Source: Nostoc sp. NMS2 | GTDB taxonomy: Bacteria > Cyanobacteriota > Cyanobacteriia > Cyanobacteriales > Nostocaceae | Length of the DNA: 64,000 nucleotides | NCBI RefSeq assembly: GCF_017115105.1 | Contig: NZ_JABXKH010000164.1 | Location: 48,798 to 112,797 of the forward strand | Reading direction: 5' to 3' | In this document: positions 16,999 to 25,430 of the stretch, piece by piece | Numbering within the stretch: the first letter of the stretch is position 1 | Layout: each line of letters starts with the position of its first letter | Notes under the pieces: generated by a model | The model's input: the letters and a program-made list of their open reading frames with translations, nothing else | Databases searched by the model: none | What the model was told of the DNA's origin: nothing | Translations under genes and position numbers: made by a program

Positions 16999-17552
16999 AT
17001 TTTACCCACTTATTTGATTTAATATTTACAAATTACGTATTTATACGGCTAAACATTAGCTCACTTTTTTAGCTCTAGTGGTTTTGCTGAGGTTTAATTT
17101 TGACTCAAGAATTACACTCTTGTTGCAGTAAATCTGCTTAATCCTGTTTTATTCTTTACAGCCTGGATAAAAAATCGGTTTTCTTTGGTTATCTATATCG
17201 CAATACTCTTGAGTTAAGCTCGAAATCCTTTGTAGAGAGGCTGCAATGCAAAGTCTCTACCTACTTAAAATCAAGAACAAAAATACTTAACGCAAGCGTA
17301 TTTATCCATGTCCAATTAACCGAATGGATTGTTGAATGTGTCTAATTAAATCAAGTAGAAAAATCAAACTTTGAAAGAAAAATCATGGCTAATATTTGAT
17401 CCTTAAAAATTTATTTTGGCAGTTCAAACAAATAGCCATATATTCAATAGTTTGAATTGATTGTGGTATTGATTTTTGAATCTATTAAATGGCATACTTC
17501 TATTGTGGAAACCTGTAAAATCTCGAATCACGAAATAGTAAAAATCTCACTA
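16999..17552. other. Gene-free interval with a family A element at 17202-17302
   Basis: Between the divergent kinase and outer-membrane protein genes, the only structure I see is a 101-bp element. Its ends AATACTCTTGAGTTAAG (17202-17218) and CTTAACGCAAGCGTATT (17286-17302) are inverted copies and resemble those at 11490-11599. The word AAATCCTTTGT follows the left end in both. The rest is A/T-rich and presumably holds promoters for both genes, which I could not define. Confidence 0.55.
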
Positions 17553-20500
17553 ATGAGATTCAAAAAGAATCTACAATTAATTGTAACGTGCTTTTTATCT
17601 TCAACAATTCTGTTCAAAGTTATCCTAGTTCAATTTTCTGCGATCGCATTAGAGCTTGACGGTCGTAACAATATTACTTTGAATGCAGAAAACAAGAAAG
17701 ATATTACTAATAAGAGTTCACAAAATGAAGCCCTATTAATACAAACTTTAAAAAATGCTAACTCTAACTTACGTAAAAACGAACAATTATCAAAATTAAA
17801 ACCAATTGAGTTAATCGCGGAAAATAATGTAAATCTTAGTCCTAAGAGTTTGCTAAACTCAGATAAAGTAGATAATCTTCAAAGCAAAGCCCTTTTAAAA
17901 GAAACTAACTCTGACTTACAGAAAACCAAACAGTTATCCGAATTCACTATAGCTGATGTTATCCCAATTGAAGAGTATAAAGTAGAACCTCCCAAGCCCC
18001 AGGATGAAGGTGAAGAACAAACTAAACCTAATACAACTAAACCGAATACGAATATACCAACACAACAAATACTAATAGAAAAGCTACGTCGTTCAAAAAA
18101 GCAACAGCAAGCCAAGCAAAAAGAAATAATTCTTGATGCCCTGACATTTAGTGCCAATAAATATCCTTGGATTGTTAACCCTACAGATAACCTTACTTTT
18201 TCCACAGAATTATTTAAGCCAAATGAAAATGAAAATTATATAGATACGGATATAAGTGTAAGATTTTCTGGAGAAAATCAGATTATTAATAAGTTTACTT
18301 ATGCTAAATTTCCTAAAGCTGACCAGTTTTACTGGGTTCTAGATAACAATAGAATAGTCGTTGAAACTAAAGGCTCCCAAGTTGGCATCCTCTCTCAAGG
18401 AAGACAAACTAATACTTATATTACTCAAAATGTTACCTCACAACAGGCATTTTGGGGATTGCAAACTCTGTTCGCTATACCGACAGATTTTCGGGAGTTA
18501 TCTGGAGAAGTTGATACTAGTAATTTTTCTGTAACCTCAATAGCCGGACAATTGGTAAATCCTGAAGGGATACCTGCTGGCAGAGTTATTATTAATAGTG
18601 GAATTGACTCAAACAATCCTAATGTCACAGTCCTAAAAAATCCTATTCCAGTTCTTGGTAGTGGTTCTACTTTGAGTATTGATGGTGGGCAAGCTTTATT
18701 TCAAGCTTTAGATGCTACCAATGCTCCCAAAATTCTACAAGGCTTTCCCACGACAAATATACAACCTTTACTAGATGATGGAAATGTCAGACTCCAGATA
18801 GGCGAAATCATTCCTAATAGTGCCCTAGAAGCTGCTGGCATTTCTTGGGGAAATATCTTGACGGGAGAAGGTTTTGGTTTTACTGCTCCTGTCTCTTCCT
18901 TTCCAGGTATTAAAGTTGCTCAACTTGGAAAATTTGATAACTTTGATTTGTTAAATGTAGCAGTCAATCCTTTTCTTTCTCAATCCGAAAAAGACTTTCA
19001 TTATCTTAACTCTTTACAGTGGCTATCTTTAGGAAGAAGAGATCCTGTATTTGAGACACTATCTCAAAGTCAAGAAAGTTCCGATTGGCACAGACTATAT
19101 GTTAGCCATCCTCATAATCGGAGTTTGATTCAATATGATCCAGTTGCAATTAAAGCTACTTATTCTAATATTTTTTCTGCTCCAGGATTATCCCTAACAG
19201 CTAAATTTAGCGATACTAGTATTGATGCTATTCAATCAGTAAATTCTACATTAGGTTTGCTATTAGGTGGAGTTTTTGAAGCCATTAAAATCGATAATAT
19301 TCAACAAAGTCTAGAAGAAGCTAGGCAAAAGTTAAAGAATGGGGAAGGTTTTGTTCCTTTAAATACACCTGCTACGGCTGAACAAAGAAGACAAATTAAT
19401 AACAGGCTGAATCGCACTTTATCTTATGCAAATGCATCTAGTGGCTTAGAGCAGGTATCTGGAACTTACACATTTCCCAGTCAAGTCACTCCTAAGAACT
19501 CTAGTATCTTGCAAATAAGAATAGGAAACCACAAACGAGCAGTTCAGTTTCTTGAAAGAAATATTTCTATTTTAGATGAAGGGGATACATTTTTTTCTGA
19601 TCTCAGACTCTCTAATGAAAAATTTGGCCCTCTAACCTACATTGGTATTCCAATTCCTTTAAATGGTACTTCCATTGATCCTATCAACGAATCCTCTGCT
19701 GTAGAAGTCATTTTGACAAACCCCCAAGGGCAAAGATTTGTACAAAAATTTAATTCAGCAGATTCAACGCTAGTACCGCTCCAGGTAAGAGCAGCCGATT
19801 TAGCATTCGATTATATGGAACTCACTAGAGTTGATAAAATAGGTGTTAGTTTTAATAATTTTAACGGTTATCTCTCCTTGCCGACAGTTGAATTGCTATC
19901 AGCCGGTTCTTCTGGAAATTTTAACTATAGTGCTAATGTAGGAACGTGGTTTAATATAGATGCTAATTCAGCACCAGGCGTTTCTAATAATAATTTAGGG
20001 ACGGAAGAACCAACATTAGGTTTCTATACTAATATACTTCTCAACTATATTAAAACTGATATACGGTTAAATTCAGCCAAAAAACCTGTAGCTATTAACA
20101 CTCATGTACCATACTTGAGAGTTGATTGGAATAGTGCCTCTAATAGAAATAATCCTTTTTCTACTTATTTAAGTTATTTATATCAGCATCAAGAAAGAAA
20201 TTTCGGTTTTTCTTTAGCTCCTGGCATCGCTTTTATTGAAAATAATAGCAATGGAGAATTTTTAGGTCTTTTAAATGGAGAATTTAGTACTAGTCATGGT
20301 TTGAATATCAAGACAAATTTAGAGATGGGCAAAGAGGTTTTCTTTGAATTTCAGGGTTTACACAGAGTTAGTAAAAATATTTCTGCTGGTGTTTATCTAA
20401 AAAATTATAGTATTAATAATTTAGGTCTTAGCAGCCGAGTTTCTGGCTTTAATTATGGAGTCATTATGAGGCACAATTTCCCCGACAATAGTGTGTTTAT

Positions 20501-20567
20501 AGAAACTCAAATTGGTACAGGTGAGAATGGATTTGACCTAAAGCTTCAAGGTGGTTATCGATTTTGA
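17553..20567 (+). CDS. Large predicted outer-membrane beta-barrel protein of unknown function
   Basis: I do not recognise the family. From ATG 17553 the protein has 1004 residues and starts with a signal peptide (MRFKKNLQLIVTCFLSSTIL; cleavage after about residue 33). Residues 35-140 are Asn/Ser/Lys-rich and contain a diverged internal duplication (ALLIQTLKNANSNLRKNEQLS versus ALLKETNSDLQKTKQLS). A Pro/Glu/Thr-rich spacer follows. Residues of about 180-780 look globular and beta-rich. The last 220 residues alternate polar and aromatic positions (for example FNYSANVGTWFNIDAN and STYLSYLYQHQERNFGFSLA) and end in GGYRF. A C-terminal aromatic residue after a strand is the usual outer-membrane insertion signal. 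The longer frame begins with a TTG at 17457 and would hide the signal peptide. Two small secreted paralogues lie downstream on the opposite strand. Confidence 0.7.
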   Translation: MRFKKNLQLIVTCFLSSTILFKVILVQFSAIALELDGRNNITLNAENKKDITNKSSQNEALLIQTLKNANSNLRKNEQLSKLKPIELIAENNVNLSPKSLLNSDKVDNLQSKALLKETNSDLQKTKQLSEFTIADVIPIEEYKVEPPKPQDEGEEQTKPNTTKPNTNIPTQQILIEKLRRSKKQQQAKQKEIILDALTFSANKYPWIVNPTDNLTFSTELFKPNENENYIDTDISVRFSGENQIINKFTYAKFPKADQFYWVLDNNRIVVETKGSQVGILSQGRQTNTYITQNVTSQQAFWGLQTLFAIPTDFRELSGEVDTSNFSVTSIAGQLVNPEGIPAGRVIINSGIDSNNPNVTVLKNPIPVLGSGSTLSIDGGQALFQALDATNAPKILQGFPTTNIQPLLDDGNVRLQIGEIIPNSALEAAGISWGNILTGEGFGFTAPVSSFPGIKVAQLGKFDNFDLLNVAVNPFLSQSEKDFHYLNSLQWLSLGRRDPVFETLSQSQESSDWHRLYVSHPHNRSLIQYDPVAIKATYSNIFSAPGLSLTAKFSDTSIDAIQSVNSTLGLLLGGVFEAIKIDNIQQSLEEARQKLKNGEGFVPLNTPATAEQRRQINNRLNRTLSYANASSGLEQVSGTYTFPSQVTPKNSSILQIRIGNHKRAVQFLERNISILDEGDTFFSDLRLSNEKFGPLTYIGIPIPLNGTSIDPINESSAVEVILTNPQGQRFVQKFNSADSTLVPLQVRAADLAFDYMELTRVDKIGVSFNNFNGYLSLPTVELLSAGSSGNFNYSANVGTWFNIDANSAPGVSNNNLGTEEPTLGFYTNILLNYIKTDIRLNSAKKPVAINTHVPYLRVDWNSASNRNNPFSTYLSYLYQHQERNFGFSLAPGIAFIENNSNGEFLGLLNGEFSTSHGLNIKTNLEMGKEVFFEFQGLHRVSKNISAGVYLKNYSINNLGLSSRVSGFNYGVIMRHNFPDNSVFIETQIGTGENGFDLKLQGGYRF

Positions 20568-20579
20568 TAGCATTGCTAA

Positions 20580-20612
20580 AGATCCCCGACTTCTTTGAGA
20601 AGTCGGGGATCT
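20580..20612. terminator. 33-base hairpin between convergent genes
   Basis: AGATCCCCGACTTCTT and its complement form a 14- to 15-bp stem with a tiny loop, 12 bases after the stop of the barrel gene and 26 bases beyond the stop of the convergent small gene. It is well placed as a bidirectional terminator. The same sequence recurs at 7218-7250 and, with compensating changes, at 21491-21523, so it is also a dispersed repeat. Confidence 0.6.
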
Positions 20613-20637
20613 AAGATTTTTAATTTGCCAATTCTGT

Positions 20638-21069
20638 CTAATCTAAAGCACCTAAGCCATTGTTACCAGCACCTGCTTGGATTATAGTTGTTAAATCTTC
20701 AACAGAAGTACTATTATTTAATAAATTCGCTGTTGTATCAATAAATGGGTTTGGGTTAGACAGTGTAGTAGTTTGAACTACTCCTGGGGTTATTGTCAGA
20801 CTAGTTATGGTTTCGTCATTTCCGCCTGCTATACCTCCATAGGTAGGAGAAATTGTTACACCTCCATTAAAGTAAGAGCCAGAAGGTAAAGTTACCTCAC
20901 CACTGACACTGAGAAAAGTACCAGAAGGTCTAATAACAGTAACAGCACCACGAGCAGTAGCTTGTTGTGCATTTGCTGGTGCGGCTAAAAAGTTTCCTAC
21001 ACTTATTAAACCTAATAGACAGATACTTCCCCGAAGACTTATAGGTAATTTTTGGGATAAGCTATTCAT
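20638..21069 (-). CDS. Small secreted protein, paralogue 1
   Basis: The 143-residue protein has a signal peptide (SICLLGLISVGNFLAAPANA, cleavage near residue 35). The mature domain of about 108 residues is rich in Thr, Ser, Gly and Asn with no cysteine. It is clearly paralogous to the gene at 21678-22106. Shared marks are QATARGAVT, SVSGE, LP-x-x-x-Y, PTYGG, ETI, NPF and the C-terminal AGAG-x-NGLG-x-(L)-(D/E). The ribosome binding site GAGGAG stands ten bases before the ATG in both genes. The beta-rich composition and lack of catalytic residues suggest a structural or surface subunit. I cannot name the family. It faces the large barrel gene across a 70-base gap. Confidence 0.65.
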   Translation of the reverse strand: MNSLSQKLPISLRGSICLLGLISVGNFLAAPANAQQATARGAVTVIRPSGTFLSVSGEVTLPSGSYFNGGVTISPTYGGIAGGNDETITSLTITPGVVQTTTLSNPNPFIDTTANLLNNSTSVEDLTTIIQAGAGNNGLGALD

Positions 21070-21677
21070 GTTTTATAAACTCCTCATGTTCTTCGCCTTA
21101 GCTTGTTTCCAGATTTTGCTTGGAAATGCAAAATGAACCTCAACTAGCAAAAGTAGAGGCGGAATCATTCTTGATCTTTTTTATTACTCTGGTCAGATAA
21201 AAATATAGAATCCCTGATATGAGCGTTTTGTTAACAATGAACATTTTGAGGGCTGGTATTGTTACGCAAGCGCTCGATTCATTATTTTCTGGGAGTCTCA
21301 GGGTTTATATTGATATCACTAAACCTATGTAAAGGGATGATGAGGAGTTGTATGATAATTCATTAACGTTTTCATTCCATATTCCTAGTCAGAGGCTGGG
21401 AACAAGGCATAAAGGAAAAATTTAATCTTTGTATCGGAGTCTGTAACATAAGGTAGTGAGGAACTGTGAGGTTCAAATACCCGTACAACAAGATTCCCGA
21501 CTTCTCTAAGAAGTCGGGAATCTGAGCTACAAAGAAGCGCCATATCATAATATACAAATATAAATATAGGGAACAGATATAGCATTGCTATTTCTCCTCC
21601 CTATGAGCTATTGATTTATTCAACTGTTCTGTCAGTTGCTAAAAATTTTGTAAGTACTTACGAGGCAAAAATTTAAT
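21070..21677. other. Gene-free interval with a hairpin repeat at 21491-21523
   Basis: This 608-base spacer separates the two small secreted paralogues. It contains the 33-base hairpin AGATTCCCGACTTCTC plus complement (21491-21523), a variant of the repeat at 20580-20612 with paired changes that keep the stem. Short frames covering the hairpin on the minus strand do not look like genes. I see no other structure. Confidence 0.5.
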
Positions 21678-22106
21678 CTACTCTAAACCGCCTAAGCCAT
21701 TAGCACCAGCACCAGCCCGGATGATCGCTGCTTGTGCGCCAATGTCAGCAGCTGTTACAGCTGCGTCTAAGGCTGCTGCTGCTGAAGTAACGAAAGGATT
21801 GCTGCTAGCAGTGAGTAAAGTAATGTTGGGTGTGCCTGCACTTACAGTTAAATCGACGATAGTTTCATTGTCTGCCGTTGATGTGCCGCCATAGGTAGGT
21901 GTAATGACTAGATCCTGGTCGTAGTAACCATTTTGAGGCAAAGCTAATTCACCACTGACACTGACAGAAGCGCCTGAAGCTCTAACAAGAGTTACAGCAC
22001 CACGGGCTGTTGCTTGACCTGCACTTGCTGGCGCAGCCAGGATATTACCAACGCCAACCAAACCTAACAAGCAGATGCTTCCTTTGAGAATTGCAGAAAT
22101 TTTCAT
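21678..22106 (-). CDS. Small secreted protein, paralogue 2
   Basis: From ATG 22106 the protein has 142 residues, nearly the same length as its paralogue at 20638-21069. The signal peptide is GSICLLGLVGVGNILAAPAS and the mature part begins near GQATARGAVTLVRAS. It keeps SVSGE, PTYGG, ETI, NPF and the ending RAGAGANGLGGLE. The frame extends upstream to 22214, but those codons have no counterpart in the paralogue, and GAGGAG stands ten bases before ATG 22106. The C-terminal half has an Ala-rich stretch (SAAAALDAAVTAADI) absent from paralogue 1. Each gene has its own spacer, so they are probably transcribed separately or from the upstream one. Function is unknown. Confidence 0.65.
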   Translation of the reverse strand: MKISAILKGSICLLGLVGVGNILAAPASAGQATARGAVTLVRASGASVSVSGELALPQNGYYDQDLVITPTYGGTSTADNETIVDLTVSAGTPNITLLTASSNPFVTSAAAALDAAVTAADIGAQAAIIRAGAGANGLGGLE

Positions 22107-22933
22107 AATTAACAAACTCCTCGTGTTGTTTATCTTTGCGTTTTCAATATAACCATTGCCTACCAGAAATCTCTCAGCAATAATACTGAATTTTTTCAAA
22201 ATTCCAGAGGTCATAAATTAAAAAAACTAATAGATGAAATGGTTAGCGTGGATCTCAATAACAGGAGCCAAAGCCTATTAAACATGAGTTATAGCAAGGC
22301 TTATGTCTACTTAATACTTGTATTAAAGTTGTGACAATGATTACCAAATTTTTGATTTTGGAAAACAAAATTCAGAAAGCACTAGAGGTAAGGCTTTAGA
22401 CTGCTTTCATACCATAATTCTCTGTAAGCACCGCTTCATAATTCGTCAGAAATTTTCATAAATGCCTATATCATATCTTTGCTAAATCTTAAGTGCATAT
22501 TTATGGGTAATATGCTGTGGGCAAAGATTTGAATCCCCAGGCTTACCGCAGTTATTGTATGGATGCAATCTTTTCTTATGGGGCATAACTGTACGCCAAT
22601 ACCATATTCCACAAAGCTGGAAAGGCTATAAAATCTAGTTATAGGTTGGGTGGATAAGGTGATTCTCTGGAAGATATGCTGCAAAACACCCAAAAACTTC
22701 TTAGTAATGTTGGCTTTCATGCCCACACAAGTTGATTTTTGAGTCTTTGACTAAAGTTATTTAAATAACAAATAGATTTTTAATTTAAGTATGATGTCTG
22801 TCCTTTACCAGTAGCGAGGTAGAGAATCAGCATATCCAAAAATTGCCTCAGCGTTCTGCTCAAGCACCATTTAACTTACTATGTTTATTGTCCCCCAGTT
22901 AAATGGGCTATATCTGCCTGCCTTTAGGTCATT
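22107..22933. other. Gene-free interval upstream of ppk
   Basis: I see no convincing gene, repeat or RNA in these 827 bases. A minus-strand frame at 22466-22726 lacks a ribosome binding site and any recognisable composition. The interval must hold promoters for the secreted paralogue and for ppk; no clear Pho box was found by eye. Confidence 0.4.
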
Positions 22934-25114
22934 ATGGCAAAATCTAAAAAAAGCGCTACTCCCATCAATTTAAACGATCCACAATATTATCTTAACCGAG
23001 AGTTAAGCTGGTTAGAATTTAATGGCAGGGTGTTACATGAAGCCTGTGACGATCGCACGCCTCTTCTTGAACGCCTCAAGTTTTTAGCAATCTTCAACTC
23101 TAATTTGGATGAGTTTTTCATGGTGCGGGTTGCTGGTTTAAAGCAACAAGTAGAGGCGAAAGTCAGCCTATTAACTCCCGATGGTCGGACACCACAACAA
23201 CAGCTAGATGATATTAGGTCTACCCTGATTCCTCATGTCAAGAAAGAGCATCAACATTTTGAGGAAATACTTCGTCCATTATTAGTAAATCATGGCATCC
23301 ATATTCTGGATTACATAGATTTGAATCAAAAACAACGGACTCATTTAAATAGCTATTTTGAGGAACAAGTATTTCCAGTTTTGACTCCTTTGGCTGTCGA
23401 TCCGAGTCATCCTTTTCCTTTTATTTCTAATCTCAGTCTGAATCTGGCTGTTGTGGTCAAAAACCCAGACACCGAAGAAGAATTCTTTGCCAGAGTTAAA
23501 GTCCCTAGTGTTCTGCCACGATTTTTACCGATTCCGCCGGAGTTGGGAGATCAAAATAGCGAAAAACCTGCCCACTGGACTGGTGTACCTTTAGAACAAG
23601 CGATCGCTCATAACTTAGAATCTCTATTTCCAGGGATGAATATTCAAGAATATCATCCGTTCCGCATTACCCGTGATGCCGATTTGGTATTAGAAGAAGA
23701 TGAAGCAGATGATTTGTTGTTAGCAATCGAACAGGAATTGCGAAAACGGCGGCTAGGTGGAAGTCCAGTCCGGCTAGAAATTCAATCCCAGACTCCTGAA
23801 ATAGTGCGATCGCGATTATTGCACGATTTGGAATTAACAGAGAGCGATCTCTACGAAGTAGACGGTCTTTTGGGACTGCGGGATTTGATGTCTTTTATGG
23901 CCTTGCCACTACCAGAACTCAAAGATCCACCACGTCAGTCTGTTGTACCATTACGTCTGCAAAGGCTGAGGGAACCGAGTTTAGATCCAGATGCAGTGGA
24001 GACGGACGAAGGAAAAGATTTTTTTGCTGTGATTCGGGAAAAGGATTTACTAGTACACCATCCCTATCAATCTTTTTCGGAAACAGTAGTGCGCTTTATT
24101 ACCCATGCCGCCTACGATCCGAATGTGTTAGCCATCAAAATGACACTTTACCGGACTTCTGGTGACTCGCCTATCGTCAATGCCCTAATTGCTGCGGCCG
24201 AAAATGATAAGCAGGTATCTGTACTGGTGGAATTAAAGGCGCGATTTGATGAGGAAAATAATATTTACTGGGCAAAACGACTAGAAAGAGTTGGAGTTCA
24301 TGTAGTCTATGGTTTAGTAGGGCTGAAAACCCACAGTAAAACCGTTATGGTGGTACGGCGCGAAAAAGATCGAATCCGCCGCTACGTACATATTGGCACT
24401 GGTAATTATAACCCCAAAACAGCACGGCTGTATACAGATTTGGGATTGTTTAGTTGCCGTGAAGAATTAGGTGCTGACATCACAGATTTATTTAATTTCT
24501 TGACAGGATACTCCCTGCAAAAATCTTATCGAGAATTGCTGGTTGCACCTGTGAATATGCGCGATCGCTTTTTGGCACTAATTCACCGCGAAATTGAAAA
24601 TGTTCAAAATGGATTTTCTGGACGCATTGTTGCCAAAATGAATTCCCTAGTCGATCCAGAAATTATCGCCGCTTTATATGAAGCTTCCCGCGCCGGAGTG
24701 CAAATCGACTTAATTATCAGGGGCGTTTGCTGTTTGCGTCCAGGACTCAAAGATATTAGTGAAAATATTCGCATCATCAGCATCGTCGGTCGCTTTTTAG
24801 AACACTCTCGCATTTATTATTTTCATAACAATACACAGGAGGAAATCTTTATCGGCAGTGCCGACTGGATGCGCCGCAACCTAGATCGCCGAGTCGAAGT
24901 AATTACCCCAGTAAAAGACCCTGATATTGCCAAGGATTTACAAGAAATTATGGGAATTATGCTCGCGGATAATCGCCAAGCTTGGGAATTACAAGCCGAT
25001 GGCACTTACATTCAACGCCGTCCTTATGATGATTCTCCAGAAGCTAATTCACAAAAAATTCTGATGAATATGGCATTACGCTCAACTGGCGTAACCTCAA
25101 ACTTGATTGATTAA
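22934..25114 (+). CDS. ppk1: Polyphosphate kinase 1
   Basis: The 726-residue enzyme reversibly polymerises the gamma-phosphate of ATP into polyphosphate. All four PPK1 domains are visible. The N-terminal domain begins at about residue 15 (YLNRELSWLEFNGRVLHEA). The head domain lies around 125-330. The two phospholipase-D-like C domains hold the catalytic histidines: the autophosphorylated one is probably in YGLVGLKTHSKTVMVVRR (about residue 460), followed by YVHIGTGNYNPKTARLYTD. The second is in EHSRIYYFHNN, followed by IGSADWMRRNLDRRVEV. Length is normal. The gene stands alone; a perfect 28-base palindrome at 25151-25178 follows it. Polyphosphate serves as phosphate and energy store in cyanobacteria. 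Confidence 0.96.
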   Translation: MAKSKKSATPINLNDPQYYLNRELSWLEFNGRVLHEACDDRTPLLERLKFLAIFNSNLDEFFMVRVAGLKQQVEAKVSLLTPDGRTPQQQLDDIRSTLIPHVKKEHQHFEEILRPLLVNHGIHILDYIDLNQKQRTHLNSYFEEQVFPVLTPLAVDPSHPFPFISNLSLNLAVVVKNPDTEEEFFARVKVPSVLPRFLPIPPELGDQNSEKPAHWTGVPLEQAIAHNLESLFPGMNIQEYHPFRITRDADLVLEEDEADDLLLAIEQELRKRRLGGSPVRLEIQSQTPEIVRSRLLHDLELTESDLYEVDGLLGLRDLMSFMALPLPELKDPPRQSVVPLRLQRLREPSLDPDAVETDEGKDFFAVIREKDLLVHHPYQSFSETVVRFITHAAYDPNVLAIKMTLYRTSGDSPIVNALIAAAENDKQVSVLVELKARFDEENNIYWAKRLERVGVHVVYGLVGLKTHSKTVMVVRREKDRIRRYVHIGTGNYNPKTARLYTDLGLFSCREELGADITDLFNFLTGYSLQKSYRELLVAPVNMRDRFLALIHREIENVQNGFSGRIVAKMNSLVDPEIIAALYEASRAGVQIDLIIRGVCCLRPGLKDISENIRIISIVGRFLEHSRIYYFHNNTQEEIFIGSADWMRRNLDRRVEVITPVKDPDIAKDLQEIMGIMLADNRQAWELQADGTYIQRRPYDDSPEANSQKILMNMALRSTGVTSNLID

Positions 25115-25150
25115 ATAAATAAGTTACTTTGACTTTGACAACTAGCTAAA

Positions 25151-25178
25151 CTTAGATAACTTTTAAAAGTTATCTAAG
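25151..25178. terminator. Perfect 28-base palindrome after ppk1
   Basis: CTTAGATAACTTTT is followed directly by its exact complement, 37 bases after the ppk1 stop. It could act as a terminator hairpin, although it lacks a loop and a T-run. It touches the repeat element that begins at 25176. Confidence 0.45.
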
Positions 25179-25339
25179 GGACTTCCAAATAAGGGACTTC
25201 CAAATAAAAAAACATCCCAAATTTTCTTGTGGGATGGGTGTCCGCACTACGTGCCGCTACGCTAACACCCGTCCCATATTCAGGGCGGGCAGGATGCCCA
25301 CCCCACAAGATTGAATAATTTATTTCTTGGAAGTCCCTA
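25176..25339. repeat. Family D inverted-repeat element, copy 1
   Basis: The left end AAGGGACTTCCAAAT is present twice in tandem (25176-25190 and 25191-25205). The right end TTATTTCTTGGAAGTCCCT (25320-25338) is its inverted copy. The interior has GTGGGATGGGTGTC and a partly complementary stretch near GGCAGGATGCCCACCCCAC. A second copy lies at 35526-35652. Confidence 0.65.
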
Positions 25340-25430
25340 AGTTGGTTGTCATAGGTTCACACAAGCGATCAAACAAAATTCAGCTTCATCGGCGGTCACG
25401 TTGTGCAAAATAGGCAAAGGAGAAAGAGGA

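Noticed and set aside
22466..22726. Minus-strand frame of 86 codons upstream of ppk1
   Set aside because: No ribosome binding site, no recognisable motif and an unusual residue mix for a protein.
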